From positions 124,001 through 188,000 of the forward strand of contig NZ_KZ857176.1 in assembly GCF_003350925.1 (NCBI RefSeq): a stretch of DNA of 64,000 nt, in the 5' to 3' direction. The stretch is from Dyella tabacisoli (lineage in GTDB: Bacteria; Pseudomonadota; Gammaproteobacteria; Xanthomonadales; Rhodanobacteraceae). Below the pieces are notes generated by a model that saw only the letters and a program-made list of their open reading frames with translations, did not search any database and was not told the origin of the DNA. The position numbers and the translations under genes are program-made. Shown here in pieces: positions 1 through 7,861 of the stretch; position 1 is the stretch's first letter, and every line of letters begins with the position of its first letter.

Positions 1-1480
1 TGGCGCCCACTTGCGGCAGAAAATCGCTTTGGGCAGTCAATGCGCCGCTGGCACGGCCTGGCAATAAAGCGATCGCATTGGTGGTGACGTTATGGCCTTT
101 GAAACCGGCATCGATGCGTAGCGTGTCGTCCAGCAGCGAGAACGAATCTTGCAGATACCACTGGCGAGTGAGCGTCGAGAAGCGCTGGCGGAATTTGGTG
201 TGGAAGTAGGTGTTGTAAATCTGGTCTTGGCTGATCGGGCCGCCGGCTGCCGAAATCGGCTGAAAACTGCGGCCGATGGTGTACTTGCTGTCCTCGAACC
301 AGAAGCCGCCTTCGATGTGATGATTGCCGAGGTCGTAGTTCAACGAGTTGACCATGCCGCCGCGCGTCATCAGGTAGTGCGACAGGCGCAATGCGATCGG
401 CGCGTCGCCCGGCGCAGGTGTGTACGGCAGGTCCGACGCGGGGGTAAACCAGTGACCCTGGCCCAGGTCGTGGTGGTAATACGGCTGAATATTCAGCGTG
501 AGCTGGTCGTTGAGAAAAAACTCGCCTTTGACCGAAACGAGTTCGTCATTACGAATGCCGTTGCCGTTGTAGTACGTGTCGTCGGGATTGGTCACGCAGC
601 CGCTGTATTGGCCGTTGGCGATATTGACCGAGCGCTGCCAGTCCGGCGCGAGATAGTCGAAGCGATAACCGCAGCGCTTGAGTGAATCCAGCGATAAATC
701 CATATACGGCTGTTCGATCCGGCGCACGACGTCGAGCAAGCCGGTGATGCGGCCGCCTTCCCACTGATACAGCGCCTTGAGGTTGAGCTGCTTCTGCGTC
801 TGGTCGTCGTTGCCTTTCCATTTCGGCGCATCCACATACATGCCCGACACATAGCCGCGAAAGCCGCTGAGGTCGCCGGTATCGGCACGGATATAGCCAC
901 GTTTGAAGCCATACGTGCCGCCGGTGGCGTTCACGCGCACGCCCGGCGTCATGCTGGGGTCGGCGGTACGCAACTGCACGGTGCCGCCGAGGTTGCTGGT
1001 TGAGGCCGTGCCAAGGGCGCCGGAGCCTTGCGCAAGATCCAGCTCATCGATGTTTTCGCCGATCCACGCGCGGGTCACGCTGAGGCCGTCACCACTGTGA
1101 TAGTCGGTATTGCCGAGCGGAATACCATCAAGCGTGTAACCGAGCTGGGTGTGATTAAAACCGCGCAAACTGACGCGGGTGGACCATTCATCGGTGCCAA
1201 AGGGATCATTGGTGATGAAATTCACGCCGGGCAATTTCGCCAGCATCTGGATCGGGCTGGTACCGGGCGTGAACTGCTCGATCTGCGCTTTGTCCATTTG
1301 CTGCACCTGACGCGTGGCGTTTTGGCCAACCACCGAAATGGTTTCCAGCGTCTTGGTTGTCGCCGGTGCGGCGACTGCGGTCGCAGCATCGACCGGCGCG
1401 GTGGTGTCGTCGCTAGCCTGTGCAAGCAGCGGGAACACCGCCAGTAAGGCAAGACAAAGAGGAGTACGGAGCAACATCAT
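1..1480 (-). CDS. TonB-dependent outer-membrane receptor (3' end outside window)
   Basis: The minus-strand frame stays open from an ATG at 1480 to base 1, so the barrel C-terminus lies beyond the window. The product starts with a signal peptide ending near LLAQAS, followed by a TonB-box-like stretch (ETISVVGQ). A plug domain follows, with an LRGF motif, a LDGIPLG loop and the GSGALGTASTSNLGGTVQL segment, and then the start of a beta-barrel rich in aromatic strand ends. Such receptors use TonB/ExbBD energy to import siderophores, cobalamin or glycans; the substrate cannot be read from the sequence. No strong ribosome-binding site is visible upstream of the tandem ATG ATG, so either could be the start. 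Confidence 0.88.
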   Translation of the reverse strand, partial: MMLLRTPLCLALLAVFPLLAQASDDTTAPVDAATAVAAPATTKTLETISVVGQNATRQVQQMDKAQIEQFTPGTSPIQMLAKLPGVNFITNDPFGTDEWSTRVSLRGFNHTQLGYTLDGIPLGNTDYHSGDGLSVTRAWIGENIDELDLAQGSGALGTASTSNLGGTVQLRTADPSMTPGVRVNATGGTYGFKRGYIRADTGDLSGFRGYVSGMYVDAPKWKGNDDQTQKQLNLKALYQWEGGRITGLLDVVRRIEQPYMDLSLDSLKRCGYRFDYLAPDWQRSVNIANGQYSGCVTNPDDTYYNGNGIRNDELVSVKGEFFLNDQLTLNIQPYYHHDLGQGHWFTPASDLPYTPAPGDAPIALRLSHYLMTRGGMVNSLNYDLGNHHIEGGFWFEDSKYTIGRSFQPISAAGGPISQDQIYNTYFHTKFRQRFSTLTRQWYLQDSFSLLDDTLRIDAGFKGHNVTTNAIALLPGRASGALTAQSDFLPQVGA

Positions 1481-1861
1481 AGGAAGGCCTTGGATTGGGT
1501 TGAATGACGGGCGGGCGTCAGACAGCACGCACGTCGCCGATGGCCTGCCCATTAAAGGGAGTGCTCGTTGCATGTTGATTTAGCGGTGATGGCGCGCTGG
1601 CTGCGCAAAGAGGACAGGCTGTGCTGGTTGTCTAGATCGACTTGTCTACTACGCACAGTCGCGCTCGTTGCTACCGGTGACGAAACAGCGGTGGCGGGGC
1701 CAGTACTCGCGATACCTTCAACTCATCAGGTCGACGCAGGCGGAAATCCAGTGGCCTCGGGGGAGTAGAGGTGTTGCCGCAGGATTGTCGTTGTGCGTTA
1801 CAGCATGACTACAATGCGCTGGCACCGGTACGACAGGTCGCATCGGCTCATCGGGGGGATC
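1481..1861. other. Intergenic region between divergent genes
   Basis: This 381-bp divergent spacer must carry promoters for the TonB receptor (minus) and the DUF1835 gene (plus). No convincing gene was found. The one visible feature is a 7-bp direct repeat, TTGTCTA, at 1628-1634 and 1642-1648 (14-bp period), a possible regulator site. Confidence 0.5.
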
Positions 1862-2656
1862 ATGAACAGGCTCTTGCCCTATATCCACGTGGTCTGCGGC
1901 GATTCGGCCGGTGGCAGCCTGCGCCACGCACTCGCGCAAGTGGGCAGATCGGATCAGATCATCGTGCTGCGCGACGATCTCGCGATTGGGCCCTTGGTCG
2001 GTATCGATGACAGTTGCGAAGCCCGTGCTCGCTTCTGGCAGCAGGTGGCGCCGCGTGGCGACATCGACTTCACCATCGAAATGCAGCGTGTACTCGACAA
2101 ATTGGCGGTGTTGCAACGAGATGATGCCGATGTGGTGATCTGGCATGGCCCGTGTGCGTCCGATCAACTGCTGTTGCGCCGAGTGGTATTCCATCTGCGC
2201 CGTAGCCCGCACCGCCTGCACGAGGTGGCTATGGATGTCCGTGAACTGGTGGGTACGCCCCAGAGCGAGCTGGCGTCGCTTGCCATGTATCCACTCGAGC
2301 GGCTGGCGCCGCACTTTTTCAGCATGGAGCCGATCGCGTTGCCACGGCTCGGTCGGCTTTGCGATGAGTGGCGGCAAAGTATCGCGGCGAATGCCGACAT
2401 GCGGCTGTGGAAAGACGGCGAGCTAGTGTCCGCGGCCTATCGCATGGTCGATACGGTGATCGTGCAGCACACGTTGCCTGAGTGGCAGCGAGCCTCGCGA
2501 GTCGTTGGCGACGTGATGGGGTCCATCGAGGGTGTATTGGCCAGCGACGGGTTTATATTCTGGCGTTGTCTTGCCTTGGTCGAAGCGGGTGAATTGGCGT
2601 TGCGAGGCCATGCTGCTTTGATGCGCAGTTGTGAGCTACGCCGTCACCCGGCTTGA
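1862..2656 (+). CDS. DUF1835/DUF3658-type protein
   Basis: The 264-residue product opens with YIHVVCGDSAGGSLRHAL and an IIVLRDDLAIGPL segment, typical of the DUF1835 N-terminal domain. A C-terminal part containing MRLWKDGELVSAAYR resembles DUF3658. The function of these domains is unknown. There is no signal peptide or membrane segment, so it is probably cytoplasmic. The ATG at 1862 is preferred over an upstream start at 1793 because the conserved domain begins directly after it and a G-rich stretch precedes it. The gene stands alone, divergent from a TonB receptor and convergent with the Rid gene. Confidence 0.75.
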   Translation: MNRLLPYIHVVCGDSAGGSLRHALAQVGRSDQIIVLRDDLAIGPLVGIDDSCEARARFWQQVAPRGDIDFTIEMQRVLDKLAVLQRDDADVVIWHGPCASDQLLLRRVVFHLRRSPHRLHEVAMDVRELVGTPQSELASLAMYPLERLAPHFFSMEPIALPRLGRLCDEWRQSIAANADMRLWKDGELVSAAYRMVDTVIVQHTLPEWQRASRVVGDVMGSIEGVLASDGFIFWRCLALVEAGELALRGHAALMRSCELRRHPA

Positions 2657-2663
2657 TCCGCAC

Positions 2664-3191
2664 TTAATCGGGTACGACGGCTATGGCATCGATTTCCAGC
2701 AGCAAGCCATCGCGAGCGAGTTTGCGCACCTCGACCAAGGTGCTCGCAGGCGGATGTTTCACATTGATGTATTTATCGCGTGCTGCACGCAATGCCTTCA
2801 ACTGGCTCATGTCGGTGACATAGATGGTGAGTTTCACCACCTGGTCGAAGCCGGCGCCGCCGGCTTCCAGCGCAGTTTTCAAATTGGCAAACACTTGCTC
2901 GGCTTGTGCACTGAAATTATTGGCGCCGACAAGCTGGCCTTGTGAGTCCAGCGCGATTTGTCCAGAAAGATAAAGCGTGCGCCCGGCCGGTGCCTGGACG
3001 ACGTGGGTATAACCGGTTGGCGCGGACAGGCCGGCCGGGTTGATAAACCGTGCGTTGCCCGGCGCGCTCTGCGCGAACGCTGTGCTGGCGAACAAACTGG
3101 CGGCCAGTGCGATATTGACCAGTGCGATATATAAAAAGCCGCTGGACGAATGGCGCCTATCGCTTGGTCGAAGCAGGTCGTTTGAAGTCAC
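2664..3191 (-). CDS. Exported Rid-family (YjgF/YER057c/UK114) protein
   Basis: Residues about 48-175 match the Rid fold: FINPAGLS, the GRTLYLSGQIALD strand, the NFSAQAEQVFANLKTALEAGG helix and the C-terminal LLLEIDAIAVV. RidA enzymes hydrolyse reactive enamine/imine intermediates. The catalytic Arg of the FPARS motif is Ser here (PPASTLVEV, near residue 150), so classic RidA activity is doubtful. A hydrophobic segment ending in ASTAFA-QS suggests Sec export. No ATG fits; the GTG at 3191 lies inside the end of the M28 gene and has GGAAA upstream. The 35-bp overlap implies translational coupling to the peptidase. Confidence 0.8.
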   Translation of the reverse strand: MTSNDLLRPSDRRHSSSGFLYIALVNIALAASLFASTAFAQSAPGNARFINPAGLSAPTGYTHVVQAPAGRTLYLSGQIALDSQGQLVGANNFSAQAEQVFANLKTALEAGGAGFDQVVKLTIYVTDMSQLKALRAARDKYINVKHPPASTLVEVRKLARDGLLLEIDAIAVVPD

Positions 3192-4818
3192 TGCCGGGTT
3201 TCCATTGTGGGTAAGTGGTTTCCATCGAGAGCTTGCCGCCGACGATGAACAACGCGCGCAGATCTTGCACCATGCCGCGCAAATCCCAATTCGGGTCGAA
3301 AGCATCGCTAGGTTGATGGTAACGGCTGGCAATGTAGTCGTCGTAAGCCTTGCGGCCGGCGGGGATGCCGCCATTGACCAAGTCCAGGCCCGAGCGTGCA
3401 TAAAGCACCGGCACGCCTGCTTTGGCGAAATTGAATTGCTCGGAATGGGAGAAGAAGCCCGCGACCGGTTTCGCATCCGGGGCCATTTCACGTCGTTGTG
3501 TTTCGGCCGCCTCGTCGAGGTAGTCGTCCAGTTGCGATTGGCCGTATCCGATCACCGCGATGTCTCGACTGGGTCCAATCACCGTCAAGGCGTCAGTATC
3601 GATATCGGCGATGGTTTTTTCCAACGGCATCGCCGGCTGCTCGATGTACTGCTGCGAACCGAGCAGACCCGATTCCTCCAGCGTCAGTGCCAGAAACAGC
3701 AGGCTGCGATGAGGTTTGGGCTTGTGATGGGTAAAGGCTTCGGCGATTTCCAGCAAACCGGCGATGCCCGAGGCGTTCTCCACGGCGCCGTGATAGATCC
3801 GATCGCCATCACGCCCCAAGTGATCCCAATGCGCGGAGTACACAATCGCTTCGTCGGGCTGCTTGCTGCCGCGTAGCTTGCCGATCACGTTATGCGACTC
3901 GCCCTGGATGATCGTGCTGTCAATCGCCAGATTGGCCTTGGCGTCGAGTTCAATGGCTTTGAAATCGGGCTGATCCGCGCGCTGCTTCAGTGCACTGAAG
4001 TCTGCGCCGGCGGCAGCGAAAAGCGTTTGCGCGGCATCGCTGGTCAGCCAACCGGCGATCGGCAGGTACGGTGTCATATCTTCCTTGGCCGGCCGGCTGA
4101 ACTGTGCGCCCTGCCAGCCGGTTTGCACCACGCTCCATGGATAACCCGCAGCATCCGTATCGTGCACGATGAAAGCGGCCGCCGCGCCATGCCGGGCGGC
4201 TTCATCGAATTTATAGGTCCAGTGGCCGTAATAGGTCAGCTCGCGGCCTTTGAATAACATTGGGTCTTGCCGCTTCCAGCCTGGGTCATTGACCAGAATC
4301 ACTACCGTCTTGCCCTTGAGGTCAAGTCCGGCGTAGTCGCTTCTTTGCGGGGTGTCGACACCATAGCCGACGAAAACCAGCGGCGAATCCTTGATCTGTG
4401 CATGCGTCTGGCGTGCCGGCGAACCGACGACCATGTCTTTGCCGAAGTTCAATGCAGACGTCGTTTTGCTACCGTCGATATCGAGCTTGGTTTGCTCGGC
4501 GTGCTGCAGGGTCGTCGCAATATACGGCACCGTTTGTAACCAACTGCCGTTATTGCCTGGCTCCAGGCCGATGCGCTGAAACTGTTGAATGAGGTAGTCC
4601 GTCGTGCGCTGCTCGCCCTTGCTGCCCGGCATGCGGCCTTCGAACTCATCCGAGGCCAGCACCTTGATATGCCTGGCAAGATCGGGCACGACGATGCCCG
4701 GCGAAAAGCCCTGCGAAGTATCGGCTGGATTGCTGTCGGCGGCAGCGGCCTGATGATGCTGGCAGGCAGCGAGTACAAAACAACCGGCAGCAGTCAACAG
4801 CAAGCGAAACATAAACAC
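3157..4818 (-). CDS. M28-family metallopeptidase, lipoprotein, with PA domain
   Basis: This 553-residue predicted zinc aminopeptidase carries a lipoprotein signal peptide (FVLAAC lipobox, Cys19). A PA-like insert (FVGYGVDTPQ...LKGKTVVILVND) precedes the M28 core. Visible core motifs are AHWDHLG (zinc His/Asp), LTLEESGLLGS (general-base Glu pair), a DIDTDAL segment and HSEQF (terminal His). The bridging aspartate in the usual GADDNASG motif is replaced by glutamate (GAVENASG, Glu347). The protein is probably anchored in the envelope and trims peptides, with the Rid protein co-expressed downstream. Confidence 0.88.
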   Translation of the reverse strand: MFMFRLLLTAAGCFVLAACQHHQAAAADSNPADTSQGFSPGIVVPDLARHIKVLASDEFEGRMPGSKGEQRTTDYLIQQFQRIGLEPGNNGSWLQTVPYIATTLQHAEQTKLDIDGSKTTSALNFGKDMVVGSPARQTHAQIKDSPLVFVGYGVDTPQRSDYAGLDLKGKTVVILVNDPGWKRQDPMLFKGRELTYYGHWTYKFDEAARHGAAAAFIVHDTDAAGYPWSVVQTGWQGAQFSRPAKEDMTPYLPIAGWLTSDAAQTLFAAAGADFSALKQRADQPDFKAIELDAKANLAIDSTIIQGESHNVIGKLRGSKQPDEAIVYSAHWDHLGRDGDRIYHGAVENASGIAGLLEIAEAFTHHKPKPHRSLLFLALTLEESGLLGSQQYIEQPAMPLEKTIADIDTDALTVIGPSRDIAVIGYGQSQLDDYLDEAAETQRREMAPDAKPVAGFFSHSEQFNFAKAGVPVLYARSGLDLVNGGIPAGRKAYDDYIASRYHQPSDAFDPNWDLRGMVQDLRALFIVGGKLSMETTYPQWKPGSDFKRPASTKR

Positions 4819-4920
4819 CCCGACGTCATAGAGGGGCGACTTTATCTGTGTCTACGTCTACTGCAAATGTGCAGGTTGGGACATGCTCGCGGATAGGGTG
4901 AGTCGAATGTTCTTGCGAAT

Positions 4921-4962
4921 CATGTAAAGGCCCGTCTCGTGGACGAGGCGGGCCTTTACATG
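4921..4962 (-). terminator. Strong hairpin downstream of TonB receptor gene
   Basis: Arms at 4921-4939 and 4944-4962 form a 19-bp stem (core TAAAGGCCCG/CGGGCCTTTA) with one G-U pair and a TGGA loop. It lies 13 bp beyond the stop codon of the minus-strand receptor gene. A T-run occurs only on the plus-strand side, so it may also stop plus-strand transcription. Confidence 0.75.
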
Positions 4963-4974
4963 TGAGTTTTCGCA

Positions 4975-7779
4975 TTACGCCCCGAAGTGATAGCTCGCCT
5001 CGATCCACCATTGACGGCCATAAGGGTCGTAGTTGCCGACCGGATAGAACGGCCAGCCGCTGCCGGTGCGATCTTTCGGCGGTGCCTTGTCGAGCAGGTT
5101 GTTGACGATGAGTGAGATGCTGGCGCGGTCGTTGATGCGGTAGGCCACGCTGGCGTTGTAGCGGAAGTACGGCGCGATGCGGCCCGTCTGGTCGGCGTTG
5201 GGCAGGCTGCCGTAACGGGTGCCGAATACGGTGGTGGTGACATCGCGGTAATGCCAGCTCAGGCTGCCGTTGAGCTTGCTGCGCCACTGGAACGTCGAGC
5301 CTGAATCGCTCTCGCCGGCACCATCGCGCACATTCAGCACGACCCCGCCCGGAAACTGCTGGTAGTCGTGGGTCAGTACCAGGCTGTAGTTCACGCGTAG
5401 CGCGAAATCGCCGTAGCCTGCCGTATTCCAGCGATAGTTGCCGCTGGCATCGATGCCGCTGGTGCGCTCGCTCGCCGCATTGATCGGATTGGTGAAAATG
5501 CGCGTCGCCGTCAATGGGTCGACCGCACCGGCTGGGTTGCGCTGTACGCGGGCCAGCGTGGCCTGGCATTGCGGCGAGGTAATGTCGATCGCCTGGCCAC
5601 CCTGGGTCTGGCCCAGGCGGCAATCAGCCTCATCGCGCAATACGCCATCCGCGCTGAGATTGGTCACCTCGTTATTGATGCGCACCTTGTAATAGTCCAC
5701 CGATAAATCTAGCTGCGCGCTGGGCGACCACACGATGCCGTAGCTGAAGGAGCGGCCGTTCTCGGCTTTCAGTTTGGTGCTGCCGTAACTGGTGTAGTTG
5801 ATGCTCTGGTTATTGAAATCGCAGTTGCCGAAGGCCTGGCCCGCCAGTCGGCAACGGTAGTAATCGGTGAGGCCAGGGATGTAGCCGTTGGTTGCGCTGG
5901 CAAAGATGTAATTCATGTCTGGCGCGCGGAAGCTAGTGGCGACATTTCCGCGCAACAGCAATGAATCGAACGGGCGATATTCCAGCCCGGCGCTCCAGGT
6001 CGCTTTGTTGTCGTTGCGGCCGGCATAGCTGTAACTGTCATAGCGGCCGGCGAGTGTGGCGATGACTTTATTCAACACCGGCAGACTCAGTTCGGCGCCG
6101 ACGGCGTAGCGATCGCGTTTGCCGCTGGAGGGTTGGCTGCCGCTGTTATTCCAGAACACGCCTTGGGCGAGCCGCGCATCGGGCGTGTTGCGGTAACCCT
6201 GGCTGCCTGCTTCAAACACGCTGGCAAAACCCGCCGAGCCGCCCGGCAGTTCGAACAGGTCGCTGTGATTGACGCTGAGGCTAAGCGTTTGCACCCAGGC
6301 GGTATTGTGGCTGGCATAAGTATCGGTCAACTGGTTCCAGGCGCCGGCGTTCAGTGGCTGGTAAAGCCGCCCGGCATCAGGTGCATATATCGGCACGCCG
6401 TTGCGGGTGCCGAGCTGGGGGCCCAAGAAATACTCGTCCAGGCCGGCCAGGAAAGCACGACGCGTCGTGGTGTTGTCGTACTCCGAACGGTTGTATGCGG
6501 CCTCGTATTTCCAGCCGTCGCCGATGCTGCCGCGAATGCCGAGGGTGGCGTTCCAAGAGCGCTCGAAAAAGCGCGAGCCGGCCTGGGTGCGGCCGCCGAT
6601 TTCCTCGGGCGAGAAGCGCCGATACCAGCGTTCGGTGTTGCCGGTGTTGGCATTGAGGAAGTAACTGTTGTTCGCAGCCAGCGAAGTCCAGCTCGGTGCG
6701 CGCGTGGTATTGCTGATCTTGTCCACGCCGAACAAGGCATCGCCGAACAGTTCGGTGTCGTCGCTGAGGTGATAGTGCAGGCTGGTATACGCGTTGACAT
6801 TGCGTTGCCGGGTTTGCACGGTCCAGAACGTGGGCGCTGCGCGGTCGCTACCGCAGTAATAGCCGTAGCGCGGGTTGTTCGCGCGGCTCACGCTGTTGTC
6901 GTAGAGGCCGCCTACTGCGGCGCAAGTGGCGCTGCCGGGATCGACGTATTTGCCGCTATTCATATTGCGCCGATAGAACACGGCGGTCGGCTGGGATGGT
7001 TTGCCGCTGGGGTCGCGGGTCAGCGAATCCATAAAGCTGCGGTCGGTGCCCCAGATCGGTTCGCGGTGAGTCACCTCGACGCCATAGACCGCATCGAGCT
7101 TGCCCCAGCTATGCCCGCCGGTTATCTGCAGGCGTTGATTGGAGCCGCCACCGCCTTTGGTGCCGCCTACGCGTAGATTCACATCCAGGCCGCTGGCTTT
7201 TTGCTTGAGGATGATATTGACCACGCCGGCGATGGCATCGGAGCCGTAAATCGCCGATGCGCCGCCATTGAGTATCTCGATGCGATCGATCATCGCCGAT
7301 GGAATATTCGATAGATTGACGAAGTTGACCGAGCCGTCATAGGCGACCGGGTAATCCGCGACGCGTCGTCCGTTAATCAACACCAAAGTGTGGTTGGGGC
7401 CGAGCCCGCGCAGGTTGATGGTGTTCGCTGCCGGGGTAAAGGTGTTGCCGAAATCCTCGCCCTGCGCCATGCCGGTGTTTTGGGTCAGCGAGTTCAGCGC
7501 ATCGAACACACTGCGAAAGCCTTTGGCATCGAGATCTTTGGAGCTGATGGTGACGACGGGGGAGGGGCCTTCTACATCCGCGCGTGGAATGCGCGAACCG
7601 GTGACGGTGATTTGTTCAAGTGTTTTGGTCTGCTTTTTACTATCCGTGCCGGACGTGTCCGCATCTTGTGGCGAGGCGGATTCGTTGGCGGCATGAGCGA
7701 GCGGAGCAGCTACAAACAGGGCAAGCCATAGCGCGGAGTGAAGCAGTGTCACTGTGCGCGATGCGGGTCGTGGATTCAT
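4975..7779 (-). CDS. TonB-dependent receptor (second of a tandem pair)
   Basis: This is a 934-residue outer-membrane receptor with a signal peptide ending APLAHA-AN. It has a TonB-box region (KTLEQITVTGSRIPR), a plug (INLRGLGPNHTLVLINGRR, then SAIYGSDAIAGVVNIILK) and a long 22-strand-type barrel ending in YHFGA. The plug resembles the large receptors common in Xanthomonadales with the phrase GPSPVVTIS. The substrate is unknown. It lies 82 bp downstream of a related receptor in the same direction and probably shares its transcript, which begins with cysteine-rich mini-ORFs. No clear Shine-Dalgarno precedes the ATG at 7779. Confidence 0.93.
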   Translation of the reverse strand: MNPRPASRTVTLLHSALWLALFVAAPLAHAANESASPQDADTSGTDSKKQTKTLEQITVTGSRIPRADVEGPSPVVTISSKDLDAKGFRSVFDALNSLTQNTGMAQGEDFGNTFTPAANTINLRGLGPNHTLVLINGRRVADYPVAYDGSVNFVNLSNIPSAMIDRIEILNGGASAIYGSDAIAGVVNIILKQKASGLDVNLRVGGTKGGGGSNQRLQITGGHSWGKLDAVYGVEVTHREPIWGTDRSFMDSLTRDPSGKPSQPTAVFYRRNMNSGKYVDPGSATCAAVGGLYDNSVSRANNPRYGYYCGSDRAAPTFWTVQTRQRNVNAYTSLHYHLSDDTELFGDALFGVDKISNTTRAPSWTSLAANNSYFLNANTGNTERWYRRFSPEEIGGRTQAGSRFFERSWNATLGIRGSIGDGWKYEAAYNRSEYDNTTTRRAFLAGLDEYFLGPQLGTRNGVPIYAPDAGRLYQPLNAGAWNQLTDTYASHNTAWVQTLSLSVNHSDLFELPGGSAGFASVFEAGSQGYRNTPDARLAQGVFWNNSGSQPSSGKRDRYAVGAELSLPVLNKVIATLAGRYDSYSYAGRNDNKATWSAGLEYRPFDSLLLRGNVATSFRAPDMNYIFASATNGYIPGLTDYYRCRLAGQAFGNCDFNNQSINYTSYGSTKLKAENGRSFSYGIVWSPSAQLDLSVDYYKVRINNEVTNLSADGVLRDEADCRLGQTQGGQAIDITSPQCQATLARVQRNPAGAVDPLTATRIFTNPINAASERTSGIDASGNYRWNTAGYGDFALRVNYSLVLTHDYQQFPGGVVLNVRDGAGESDSGSTFQWRSKLNGSLSWHYRDVTTTVFGTRYGSLPNADQTGRIAPYFRYNASVAYRINDRASISLIVNNLLDKAPPKDRTGSGWPFYPVGNYDPYGRQWWIEASYHFGA

Positions 7780-7861
7780 GGGTGGGGACTCTGGATCGTG
7801 TGGGGATGATGCGGGTGGTTAGCCCGCGTCATGGGTTCAGGATCTTCTCGGGGTGGTGCGT

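Noticed and set aside
1568-1768. 66-codon plus-strand frame in the gap after the first TonB receptor
   Set aside because: No ribosome site, no recognisable motif, and it lies in the divergent promoter region.
6133-7176. 347-codon plus-strand frame inside a TonB receptor gene
   Set aside because: Opposite-strand shadow of the receptor, Ala/Val-rich without motifs.
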